Shown here piece after piece: positions 11,449 to 22,285 of a DNA stretch of 64,000 nucleotides. Within the stretch, counting starts at the first letter, position 1, and each line of letters begins with the position of its first letter. The notes under the pieces are model-generated. The model was not told where the DNA came from. It saw nothing but the letters and a program-made list of their open reading frames with translations, and searched no databases. Both the position numbers and the translations under genes were made by a program. The stretch is from Gnetum montanum (taxonomy: Eukaryota; Streptophyta; Gnetopsida; Gnetales; Gnetaceae). The stretch covers positions 4,109-68,108 of the forward strand of contig MNCI01018957.1 of NCBI GenBank assembly GCA_015680685.1, written 5' to 3'.

Positions 11449-14400
11449 TCACTCGTATATGCATTTTACATTTAAATCAGTATTTTCCAGCTCTTGCCAT
11501 CTTTGAATAAGGCGTGGACATCCCTTGATGTAAAGGAATAGGAGTGACTTCATGTCTGTAAACACGTCCATCCAATCTGCCTCCAACTTAGAGCAATATC
11601 TCAGATCTAATATTTCCAGGGAAGGGAGAGAGTGAAATGTTGCACCTAACCTCTTGATCTTTGTACAGCTCATCAAGGATAGAAACGTAAGGGACACCAA
11701 TCTCCCAATGTTTCCTGGAAGCTCTTCCAGACACCCACACCCGGAAAGATCCAGTCTCTGTAACAACGAAAGGTTCTCCATGCCCAAAGGCAGTCGTACA
11801 ACTTCTCTGCACCCTCGGACTGTTAAGCTTTTCAATAAAACACAGCCGCCAATACTCTCCGGCACTTCTCTTAATGCAATGTTACGGATCCATATACACT
11901 GGAGATGCGGCAGGGTATGGAGTTCATCAGGCAGCTGCACTAATTGCTCAGCGTCCCACAAGGATAACTGTACCAAGGACTTCATATGTGATATGAGTCC
12001 TGCTGGTATTTCTCTCAAATATTTTCCTGTTAAACCTAAGTACTCTACATCTAACATCTGGGATACAGGCTCAACAATAACCAGCTTTTCGCTATCAGTT
12101 ATTATGGACTCGTGCTCGAAGCGGAGGCTTAACACCTTCAAGTTGGATGGCAACTATGTATGCGCAGCGAGTTAACAGCAGCAGCGTCAGTTAACGTAAT
12201 ATTTTAATTTTATACATGCTTAAATATTGCCAGAAACTTTGCTACGTAAATATTTCAAAGGTTTACCTGCTGTAAAAGAACGGTGCTGGTGGGTGCGTAC
12301 ATCAGGCTCCTCAGCTCTGGGCAAACAAGTGGCGGCTGCGATTTTGATGTCCCTGAATCCCAACAAAGAAGGTTTGGAAAAGCTTCCTTGCATTCACCTT
12401 CAATTTCAATGACATCATAATCCGTAGACAGAATTCGGAGGGAGGCGGACATGGCGTCGAGCATGTGAGATGGCAGGATCAGCTTTTCTCCGTCTTCCAC
12501 CTTCTCTTGCAAATAAATGCCTTTGATGTTGCGCAAATTCTGCAGAAGCAGCTTCAATTACGGTTATGGCTGTTACGCCACGAATACAAATCAATATTAA
12601 ATAAACGAAAAAGCAGATCGATTGAAATTACATGAGCATCAGTCGACTTGAGCATAGATCGGAATTGCGAGACACTGGTGATCCTGCTGGATTGCCCAAT
12701 TCTTCGTCCTATGTCTAAGACCACGTTTCGGACTTTTGCTTTTAGGTCAAAATCGTTATGTATCATCACTCCCGTGGTGTGCTCTACAGGCACTTTCTTT
12801 ACGAGGGCCTTGCTTTGCAACACATCCATGGGGTGCTCTCCAAATGTCTGCTCCAGAATACGCCAATCCCAAGGAGAAGCGGGGAAGCCCAAAGAGAAAG
12901 CGGAGATGTCGAGAAACGCATCTCGGCAGGATTGCTCCAGAGCATCAAATGCAGAAGAGAAGAAGCCCGATTTCTGCCCACCAAAATGTTGCCCATCATG
13001 GTGCCTGCGCTCGTCCCGAGTCGCCTTAAGAGCTTCTGCAACGTTATTCGCGTATCTCAAGTCTCTCCCCACCATCTCTATGAGAGAAGGCATGCCTCCG
13101 CAGATGCTGAGCAAATATTGCAAATCTTGCTGACTTATTTGCTCTACCACATCGCTACCCATTTGTTTCTTCAACAATGTCTCTGCATCTTTCTCCTCCA
13201 GTGACTCTACACTGAAGAATTTCACGTCATTTCGATTTTTAACATCAACACCTTTGCGCACACTTGAGTCTCGAGCAGTTAGAAGCAGCCTCAGCTTTCT
13301 TGAGCTGTCCAGGTCATACGGTAGCAGTTTGGTAAGTTCAATCGCACTCAGGACGTTGTCGATACAAACAAAACATGGCTCCTTCGCAAAGTATTGAAGC
13401 AGAAGCTTTTGACCATCTGAGCTTGTGGGCGGCTCCTCCGTTACCTGGTTTTCTGAGATTGCAGCTAAAATTTTTCGCTGCACAGCCATGGTATTGGATT
13501 TCCTTCCAGTGAGGGCCGCCTTCGAAAATTTAAATCCTAATGCATCGTCTACCCTTGCATAGACAGCGTCGGCAAGTGTACTCTTCCCTGTTCCTCCCAA
13601 ACCATGCAGAATGACAACCAGTACTTTCTTCGGACTTTCTAGTTCTAGCATTTCTACAATGCTTGTCAACGTTTCTGATTGGATCACTGAAAAATAAGGA
13701 GAATGCTTTTAGGCGAAACTACCTACTACTACTTATTGATTCAAAAGACAATTGCTTCACAAGGAATAACATGTGTTTAATATTTACAGAAAACATAAAG
13801 AGTTTCCATAACTTGCCTGCATGGTGGGGGTAAAATTCCATTCTTGACAATTGGTGAGACTGATTGCTATCGTATACTCTGAGAATAACGTGCAACATCA
13901 AGTGTCTGTGAGTCTTCTCAAGACGGCGTCGAACATCTTTCAACTTCCTTTTCTCTACATTTGCTCCAAAGAATCTGCAAAAACCTTATAATGTTAAGAG
14001 TTAAGACACTACAACATCCAACTGGTTCGTTACAATCTAAAATAGGAATTAAAAAATTGAAAAAGAAAAAAACATGTTGTCACTCACTGGTACAACCGGG
14101 AAGATTTGGCTTGGCAGAGGCATACAGCTGCTCCTTCAACCACCAATTGCAGGGCTTCTTCCATTAAACTTGAAATATGTTGTTTCAGCGTATGTCTTTG
14201 CTTCAGAATCTGAAGGTATTCTGCCAATCGATGCATCTCATCTAACACATCTAGACATTCCGCATTGTTTTCTGATACCATTTCAAATCTTTCCAGAACA
14301 AAAGCAACAGCGAGCAAGCCGGCAGCAACCCAATGGGCCTTTCCAATCCCATTTAGCACTGTTTTCGTGACATCCATCACGGTAGCACTTTGTTGGTCGG

Positions 14401-17400
14401 ATATCTGCGCTTAACTCAATTGTTAGCGGTTCAAATCTTTTTCTTTTTTTTTTAAATTGGTTTTGATTTTAGGATAGAAAAGGGGTTGTTACTTTATGTG
14501 GGTTGTATTTTAAATACGTGAAAAAAAATGTGATATATAATATGAGATCTCTGATTCCAAATTTAAAATTTTTAATAATTTTGATTTTAGAATTGAAGTG
14601 AAATGGCAACATAACATGATTATTTTATATGTAAATATTTAATATTTCATTCCAAATTCCTAAAAGGTAATTTGACTGACACAGGTACCAGTCATTGATT
14701 TTGCTAAATGACTTTGCTAGTTTGTCAAACTGATCAAACTCTAATCCAAACTCAAAGGAAGGATTATCTTAAGAAAATGATCAGTGTACCATCTGTAGCT
14801 TTACTGGTTTTAAAGCTTTTTATTTTTAAATCAATTGCAACTGATTTATAGTTTAGGAAAATATTATGAACTAAAAATATCAATAAAACGTTTCAAATAA
14901 GCAAAAAATAGTAAAATAAGGATATTTTAAACATAATTGAACTTGCAACTTCTCACATAGCAATTATCTTGTAAGTAAACTTATAACTATTGTGGCTAGC
15001 CTTGCCCATTCTATCGCACTTCTAAGTAAACTTATAACTATTGTGGCTAGCCTCGCCCATTCTCTTGCACGGGCCATGATTAACAAAACTGTCTGTAAAA
15101 TCATATACCATTTCACCAAGCAATGTTAATGTGCGGGAAGGTGGATTGACATGCGGAAGTTGAACCGACATGCGAGAAGGAGAAAGTGAACCGACATGTG
15201 GGGAGGTGAACTGATGTGTGGGGAGGTGAAATGTCATTTGCAGATGACTATAAAGCATAGGACTACAGAAAAAGGATCAATTGGTCTCCTCGGGGGGTCT
15301 CTAGGGGCTGAGAAACTAGTTGACAATGGTTTTTTTTCTCTCTTCTCCTATTTCTCTTGGGGTGACAGTGGCATAGCTGAGGCACGGAGATGGTAGGCAT
15401 GGTAGGCAAATTCTATAGTCTTGTTTCTTCATTCTTGGCAACGAACCGATGCCAGTCAGCAGCAACGGTGGAGCTTCATGGACAATGGTCAACAATCTCA
15501 GTAAGAAACCAAAAGGTGGTGATTTTCTTTTCCCTTTTTGCGGCAAACTCATGGTAGTAGACGTAGGACTAGAGACAACAATGCATCTACCCACACATGA
15601 CAGCAGGATCTAGCGACTTGTTCTCTCTCTCTATCTCTGCTACAATGTTGCAATAGTTGACAACAACAATTGCAGGTGCAGGTTCTATAGTTCTATTCTA
15701 TTTTTGGAAGACGGTGCATCTGCAGGGTTCTCCAAATAGGGACAAATTTCTCTCTCTTGTGCTAGTGACAGGGCCCATTTTATCTATGCATCGGAGACGT
15801 GTTAGCGAGTCTCTTCATCCAGCCTCTTCTCTCTCTCTTTCTCCATCCTCCGATAGCTACAGACAGTGTTGGCTATGGCAACATCTGCAATGGATTGACG
15901 GCGAATGGTGGTAGCAGCCCGGAAGTAGTAGGTAAATTCTATTTTGGTTACCTTTTGCATTCTTCAATTTGAGACACTCATTCCAATTAAAATTTTCATT
16001 TTTATTATTACTTTCAAAGGGCCACGTAGCCCACGTACCCTCTCCAGCTAAGATTATTTTCAGGTTTCATACCCCTACTAGAGGTGCCTTAGGCAATAAT
16101 TTCCTAAAACAAGTTTTCTTTTCCAAGTTCGGGTGCATCCAAATTTTATGCATCAACAATAACATTGTAGAAAATCAAAGCTAATAAACGGACTTATAGA
16201 AAATCTAAGTTAGTAGGCAATAAGGAATTATAGACAAAAAACTCAGTAGGAGGAATTCTAAAAATGGTGTAGTTTAATAGATCCAAAAAGGTATCAATGA
16301 ATATAAGTAAAAATTTAATTTTAATAATAACATAAAACTAGTTTAGCTATATATTTATAATATATATATATATATTATTTGGTCAAGAGAATCTTATATG
16401 TTTTACAAATTAATAAAATTTTAAATTGATTCATTGAGAATTAATATTCATATTTAAAACCAAAATCAAAATGATTGTACATTATTCCATAGCATTTTTT
16501 TCCATAGGTTTTTCTCCATTGTGGGATCTTACATGGTGGGTGTCGTGGTGGGCGACAAAATACACTCCCCCCTCCCCCCATCGTGCTAAACGTATTGGCC
16601 TCTTGGCCAAAATATTTTAAAATTATTAATTCATGTTTAAACAAGAAAAAATAATTAAACTAGGTAATAACATTTAAAGATTATTAATAATTGTTAAAAA
16701 ATGATTAATCAAAGTAAGACTTTGAAAATAATTTCTAAGTTTCTTAATGTTTGTTAAAAAAATAATTAAATGTCTACAATTCAATCATTTTATACCTTTT
16801 ATGTAAATCTATAGGTTCCTATTTTTAAACAAAGCTTGACTATATAGTGTAAAGGTGTTAAAAAGAAAGTATATATCATAAATTCATAATATAACCAACA
16901 ATTGAGGATGCACATGCAACTGTTTAAAAAACACAAATATGGTTCTCACAGCTTTCTTAGTGATCAGCAAGAACATCTTGTAAGAATAATATGGAAAAAT
17001 ATATAACAAATATATAATATACTTAATTATTAATTACTGGTATTACAAAATTTGCCATTTTACTGTAAAAATTAAACAGAAAAGTGCATCAACCAATTAA
17101 ACTTGCACCCTATTCTATCATTGTGCTTCAAAACGTATCTAGCAAAGCATCTATTACTCTAATCTCTCTTGGATTATTAAAAAGAAAAATTAAAGCAAAA
17201 TCATAAGATGGGCCGAACGATAAAACCCAAATTAGTGACCCAACAAAGCCCAACAAAGGAACTGTATATAAAGGCTCCACAAAGAAGTTGTATGTAAGCT
17301 TTTAGAGGGAATAGCTATTAGAATATAGTAACAATATTAGATAAATTTGAACTTTACGGAAGAGAAAATACTCACAATACTGTTTGCAGCATCGGCAAAT

Positions 17401-17821
17401 TCAGAAAACATATCCTTGAATTTTACAAGATCTGTTGCATCCACAAAATTCCACTCTTTCTGCTGAGGTTTAGAATCCTTCTTCGAAGTGCGTGATTCCT
17501 ACATTCATCCAAATGAAAGAAAAGCAAAAATCTCCTCAACAAAACAATTATGCAAGGCATCGCCAGTCATAAACCAGTCATAAAACAGCAGGAGAAGTAA
17601 AATCGTGAACAGACCTTGACATAATCCAGAAGAATTCGAGTGTAACCGAGCAGGGCGCTTAAATCTCCGTCCACACCAGATTTTGAAATATCAAGGATGC
17701 TTTGACCTGCTCCATCGGGAACCACAGGTGCAGAAGGTGAAGGTTGCGCTGCTCCTGGCCCTGGAACATCGCGACTGTTCAAACACTGGCAACAATCACA
17801 GATCGACCTTGCATTACCCAT
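11449..17821 (-). CDS. NLR immune receptor with acylation-type N-terminus (7 exons, 945 aa predicted)
   Basis: Predicted intracellular immune receptor. Exons (minus): 17821-17615, 17498-17376, 14404-14088, 13974-13817, 13686-12632, 12539-12267, 12153-11449. They sum to 2838 nt in one frame; all introns are GT-AG except 13816-13687 (GC-AG, CAG/GCAAGT). An in-frame stop 13 codons upstream makes the ATG at 17821 the first. The start MGNARS fits N-myristoylation (Gly2, Ser6), and Cys8, 10, 11 and 13 could be palmitoylated. A Pro/Ala-rich linker (about 18-40) follows. A helical region (about 111-250) with GKAHWVAAGLLAVAFVLERF is neither TIR nor a recognised Rx-type coiled coil; a HeLo/RPW8-like bundle is my guess. 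NB-ARC: P-loop GLGGTGKST (297-305), kinase-2 CFVCIDNV (373-380), LLLTARD (402-408), GLPL-type CGGMPSL (464), FLDISAF (near 527, TIR-NLR-like). The MHD position reads IHND (near 577). About nine LRRs fill residues 712-945. No stops; apparently intact. Confidence 0.85.
13687..13816 (-). other. GC-AG intron of the NLR gene
   Basis: The donor reads CAG/GCAAGT and the acceptor tttttcag/TG. Joining gives a Val codon (G/TG) and keeps frame between FYPHHA and IQSETLTS. A GT donor in the right phase is not seen nearby. GC-AG introns are a known minor class with exactly this strong donor context. Confidence 0.75.
14405..17375 (-). other. large NLR intron (2971 bp)
   Basis: Donor ATT/GTGAGT and acceptor gcgcag/ATATCC join SEFADAANSI to ISDQQSAT in phase 0. 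The intron is AT-rich and holds a 51-bp tandem duplication (14973-15070), several 'gacatg(c/t)gg' repeats (15148-15232), a C-rich run near 16565 and an AT microsatellite near 16360-16376. No complete transposon ends were found. Open frames at 15022-15914 show no recognisable protein. Confidence 0.75.
14973..15070. repeat. 51-bp tandem duplication in NLR intron
   Basis: Two adjacent copies begin 'aagtaaacttataactattg' at 14973 and 15024 and differ at only a few positions. No function is evident. Confidence 0.85.
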
Positions 17822-18300
17822 TAGGTTACAAAGCTTCGAACAAGGGCGAAGATGATATTATCAGAGAGGGAAAGAGGCAAGAGCAAGATCCAGAAGTGCC
17901 CTAGATGCAGAAATGGAACATTAATGTTCCAATACATGAACACCCTGAGTGAGAATCCAAGGACAGACAGAAAGCGTCAGTCAAGGAAGCTGCTGGAAAG
18001 TTCAGAACAACTTGCAGAGCAATACTTCAAAAGTTTATTCCTTTTAAATTGCAAGTGGGAAATCCCTTATCCCTCGGGCTTCGAAAAAAAAAAGATTCCA
18101 TCCGGACCCACTAATTTTTTTTTAATCGCAAAAGGTAAAGCAGCAATAATGAATAGGCATTATTATCCCTCCGCCTTTGAAAAAGAAGATTCCATCCAGA
18201 CGCATTAATTTTGTTTTAATTGCAAAAGACAAAGCAGCGATAAGGAAATAGGCATTGCTTAATACAAACTTTTGACTTTGGCTTTCACTATGGCTTCTAG
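17822..18300 (-). other. 5' flank of the NLR gene
   Basis: This is the presumed 5'UTR and promoter region. I could not identify a convincing TATA box or transcription start. It contains the tandem duplication at 18067-18258. Open frames on the plus strand here (17683-18208) run antisense to exon 1 and its flank and are not supported. Confidence 0.4.
18067..18258. repeat. 96-bp tandem duplication upstream of the NLR
   Basis: Copies starting 'ttatccctc' at 18067 and 18163 share 'gattccatccggac'-type sequence, a T-rich run and 'caaaag.(t/c)aaagcagc.ataa'. The copies have diverged at several sites. The block lies 245-437 bp upstream of the NLR start codon and could alter its promoter. Confidence 0.8.
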
Positions 18301-19039
18301 AATTTTTGGTAAGCTTCTAGATAAATGCCTTGTCTTATACATTTCCAACAGTCTTGAGACCAGAACACAGTCTTAAATACAAGATGGTAGGTTGCCGAGA
18401 AAGCAGTTTATTTTGCCTGGGATCATCTATGACGTGATTTCAACTTTTGCCATCCAGATTTTCGCATGGCGCCGCTGGTTATTGTTCAAGGCAAAGGCCA
18501 TCGCGATGGAGATTTTCTTAAGCTGGCGCTGCTATTGCATAACGCAAAGGCATCTGCCAAAGCCTACGTGACTTGGAGCACATTGTTGCACTTTTACCTA
18601 CAGATTTTTAATGGATTTCTAATTTTCTACTTTGATTAGTTTGGGGAATAATGAGGAAACTTTATGGATTTTTAATTCTTGATTAATTTTTGGATTATTG
18701 ACGGAATGGCTAAATCATACTGATTTGATTGGACTTAATTAAAACAGGAACAGACTTAGTTAATTAATAAATTAAGGTCATGTTCATGTTTAAAATGTGC
18801 CTTAGGTGTGCCATTGTCTTAAATAGGATTGGAAAACCATTAATTTTAATTTAAAACCATTAAGTGTACAATTATCTTAAATAGGATTGTAAAACTATTA
18901 ATTTTAAAGAATGTTAAAATATGGTCTAACTTAACCATGGTTTCCAGCTTTTTGATGAAATAAAGATTACTAAGATGATACTTAATGTTGTATGTATTCT
19001 AAGTATTCTATTAACTTATGGGTAGTTAGGGCTTGTTTA
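18301..19039. other. intergenic, nothing recognised
   Basis: AT-rich sequence. Around 18800-18920 'aaataggattg.aaaac.attaattttaa' is repeated. No coding or RNA gene signal was recognised. Confidence 0.4.
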
Positions 19040-20035
19040 TCAACATAGGTATCTATGCAGTTGTGTAAATAAGAAGTGTCCCTTCAAGTCTAATATCTTT
19101 TTGAACATGCCATTAATATGTATTCTAAATGTGGCTATTTGTCTAGTTTTTTAAAGCTTGGATTCCTTGAATGCTTTGATTTCTAAGTACTATCATGAAG
19201 CATTTTTATTATTTGAAGGCATACAAAAAGTTGGCTTAAAGTCAAACTTGGTCAGTGCAACTACCTTGGTACTTACTTACCTTGTTGTAATTAAGAATGG
19301 TATGGTATCATATGTCCTTTTGCAAAATTCTCTTGTAGTTATGTAAGCTATATTTGGAGACTTGACATCTATGTGTAGTATTAGTAAGAGAGATTTGGTA
19401 ATGATGAAAATGAACACTCAATTAAGACACTAGATCTTTTTCATAAAATGATAAGCGTGAATGTATCTTTAGATCAAGTAACCATGTTGAATGTCCTTGC
19501 AAAATATGCCCATTCTTTAAAATCAAATGAATGTGAATTTTTACATGATTTCAATACTAGAAATAAAAGCACTCTTAGATGTGTATGTGAATCATAAAAG
19601 AATAGAAAAGGCACTCAATTTATTCTCCAAAATGACTAATAAACTTTAGTTTCTTGGAATGTTATAATTTTTAGATATGTCCAAAGTGACCTTGTATTGG
19701 AGGCTTTAGTTATGTTTCAATGCATGCAGTTAAAACATTTTCCACTAGAATATATTACTATGGAAAGCCTTGCTTCTACTTGTTCTTTGATGGGATTTCT
19801 TCAACAAGGTAAGTCAATCCATGGTGTGCATTGAGAAGAGATTATGTATTGCATGTTTCTTTTATAAATTCTCTTATAAAATGTTGTAACATGGAGCACG
19901 ATATAGTGTACATGGGGATGGAGAGTGATTTTAATTATTTTTCCAAAGTGCATTAGGAAGATGTGAAACCAAACAAAGTTACACTCTAAAAGTTTACCAT
20001 TTCCTTGTAATCATGTAGGGCTAGTGGAGAAAGGT
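19040..20035 (+). pseudogene. pentatricopeptide-repeat (PPR) protein pseudogene
   Basis: PPR proteins bind organellar RNA and guide its editing or processing. Fragments in shifting frames are clear: EHAINMYSKCGYLSS at 19103, HEAFLLFEGIQKVGLKSN at about 19197, VSWNVIIFRYVQSDLVLEAL near 19652, MQLKHFPLEYITMESLAS, LMGFLQQGKSIHGV near 19790, EDVKPNKVTL near 19957 and NHVGLVEKGK near 20011. These are hallmark phrases of PLS-class PPRs (NALVDMYSKCG; EALxLFxxMQ.xGvkPn; ACsxlgaLxqGKxiHg; CsHaGLVeeG). At least three frameshifts and many stops are present. About 330 residues' worth of repeats remain; no E or DYW tail was found. It is the decayed remnant of an ordinary plant gene. Confidence 0.85.
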
Positions 20036-20289
20036 AAGTAATATTTGAATTCAAAGTGGTAGTCAGATTTGTCTTGGTTTTTTCTTTAATTTTCTTGATA
20101 ACTAAAATTCCACAAATGAACTGATTTCAATTAAATTTCTGCAAATAAATTGATTTCATTGGTAATAGAGACACTATAGAAGCAACTAAAGAAGAATGTT
20201 TGGGTGTTGTGATGTAGTTGCTATGGGTTTTCATTTACATGATATTAGAGTAAGTTGGTGAGTAATCTTTGTAAGTTCAAGAATGGCTC

Positions 20290-21222
20290 TAAAGAATTAA
20301 CATCACATTTCTATATAGCCATGATAAAGGCAAGGACCTACATCCCATTACTTAAAAGGAAAATTTAGAATGCATCACACAATAATATATGGAAGCTTCA
20401 AATGAGATTTCTATTTCAAGGAAACAACTTGGAGAAAACATTAGTTGAAATTACCATGTTATATAAAAGCAACAAGATTGTGTAAATGTTGATTACACTA
20501 AGCATGTGTAAAGAGTTGTGTAAGTAGTTGAAAAATAAGATTCCACATATAAGATGTGGACAAAGCTTAAGGAATATTTGAAATAAAAAATAATTCACAA
20601 ATAGTATCTTTACAAATTCAATTGAATTCCTTAAGACGAAAAGAAGGCAAACTTATTGTAACACTTACATAGAAGGTTTCTACATTGTAAGTGGGACTCC
20701 AAGCATAAAATGTTTAGGTTGTAGATGAAATAATTAAATTTTGTATGTTAAGAGCATTGCCACCATCATATAATATCTTTAGACAAACTATAAGGAATGG
20801 TAGAAGAATGTACACCATAATAGAATTGTGTGTAAAGGTCTTAAAAGAAGTAGAGGTGAATGCATATACCTCAAATGTAGAAGCAACTTCTCGGGTAATG
20901 GTGGTAAAGGTAAATAATAAAAAAAAAAGATAAAAGACAATAAGGAATTGTTAAATTTATAAAAGGAATGGTAGTCATGATAAAGACCATGATTTAAAAT
21001 CCAATAATCCAAAGGCCAAATTCATGAAAAAAAAGATAGTCCAATAGATTTCTCAAAACTAGGTCCAAGAAACTTAGTAAAAAGAATAATAAAAAAATTG
21101 AGTCTAAGTCTAGCTTTGCCAACATTATAAAAGAGGAAGTTTAATATTTTAAAATAAACTTCAATGCCCTCACCATGAGTGATGATATCTTCAATGATTC
21201 CATATATATTGACTTTGGTACC
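20290..21222 (+). pseudogene. Copia retrotransposon, 5' part (gag to protease)
   Basis: Degenerate Ty1/copia gag phrases occur: KLKEYFEKKNN, QIQLNSLRRKEG and LRALPPSYNIFRQTIR at about 20745, followed by a basic, Lys-rich stretch and a protease-entry phrase, IYIDFGT, at about 21207. The last corresponds to the copia protease DSG(A/S) site. The reading continues after the inserted Athila-like element at 34413. Multiple stops and frameshifts. A copia 5' LTR was not found upstream. Confidence 0.7.
21218..21222 (+). repeat. target-site duplication GTACC (left)
   Basis: The identical 5-bp GTACC at 34408-34412 flanks the other end of the Athila-like element. This proves a bona fide integration into the copia protease region. 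Confidence 0.9.
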
Positions 21223-22119
21223 TGATGAGTTGTAGTTCTATTGGTTGCATTGACTGGGCCTTGTTGACAAGGCCTAGTCGATGCATCATTTCATGTGTCG
21301 ACGAGGCTTGTCGATGTAGTGTCTATTTTTGGCTATAAATATGCATCCACCAGCTGCATTTATGGCAATTGAGATTTTAGTAGTAGTGAAGCTCTTGCAG
21401 TTTGTTCATTTGAGAGTTAGAATTTTTCTCTTGAGTGCCTGCTACAAGAGTCATTGAGTGTATGTATCTTTATTCGAGCATTGTTTTACTTGAGCACGAA
21501 AATGTGTGCAGCAATAAAGATGAGCTTTCTAATAAACCTTGCAGCATTCTAGATAGATTAAATATTTCATTTATGCATTTAATATTTTCAACTATTTATT
21601 AAATGTTTTCAAATATTTATTCAATGTTTTCCAGTAATTAAGCTAATGAAGAAATTAAGTAAGATAAGTGAGATAGATTAAACACATAAGTACAATTGCT
21701 TCAAGCATAACATGTATTCACTTAGTAATCCCAACAACATTATTGCTTGGTACACGTAGTAGTGTAGCACTTGGTAACCTAGCGGTGGATACATGGGTTC
21801 ATGACGTGTATGGAAAGTGGGACTAGATGCTTAAGATTTCTTAGATACTAGTTAATTAGTTAATCCAATTACTTTATCTCCTTATAAGCACCAAACTATA
21901 AAATACAAAACGATAAAAATTAGATGCCTTAATTACACTTAATCATACCAATGTACATCATAAGTGTAATTGGGAAGACAACAAACAACCTTAAGGCAAG
22001 GTTCACCTCCTAGAAGACTACTACACTGGAAACTACAAAGTCCATGAAATTTGACCAGATCATGCGTGAATGCTTTATGATTCGTATGGTTGGGTGTAGG
22101 AGTACCTCACCACTTATCA
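21223..22119 (+). repeat. 5' LTR of copy 2 (897 bp)
   Basis: Begins TGATGAGTTG and ends CCACTTATCA. TATAAATA is at 21334-21341. Upstream of the TATA box are dyad-like 'ttgacaaggcctagtcgatg' and 'tcgacgaggcttgtcgatg' motifs, probably part of U3. It closely matches 33500-34407. Confidence 0.92.
21334..21341 (+). promoter_or_regulatory. LTR TATA box
   Basis: TATAAATA follows the GTCGATG-rich U3 segment. The copy-1 LTR and the 57313 LTR keep TATAAATA at the same place; the 3' LTR of this element has decayed to TATGAATA. Confidence 0.65.
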
Positions 22120-22138
22120 TTGGCACCATTGCTAGGGA
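22120..22138 (+). other. primer-binding site, degenerate tRNA-Asp type
   Basis: TTGGCACCATTGCTAGGGA follows the LTR directly. The plant tRNA-Asp 3' end predicts TGGCGCCGTTGCCGGGGA. The differences I see are all transitions consistent with C-to-T decay on either strand. Confidence 0.85.
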
Positions 22139-22285
22139 ATTTTTTTTATTGAAACATGTGCTATCTAGGATTAGTGAATATTATTTATATCGTTGGATGA
22201 ACTCAAGGTCAACGTCACTCTCAATGACATATAAACTACTAATCACACTGATAATTTTATTCATTTTGCAAAATGTCTTCTTCTT

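Noticed and set aside
11654-12175. 173-codon plus-strand open frame
   Set aside because: It is antisense to NLR exon 7, which has a clear LRR protein on the minus strand; no domain on this strand.
12648-13204. Three overlapping plus-strand open frames of 97-161 codons
   Set aside because: Antisense shadows of the NB-ARC exon.
15022-15914. Open frames in the large NLR intron as a possible nested gene
   Set aside because: Short, no start context or domain, and low-complexity repeats underlie them.
22120-22138. tRNA gene fragment
   Set aside because: Only the 18-base complement of a tRNA 3' end is present next to an LTR, which is a primer-binding site; no cloverleaf. The same holds for 10840, 47954 and 56311.
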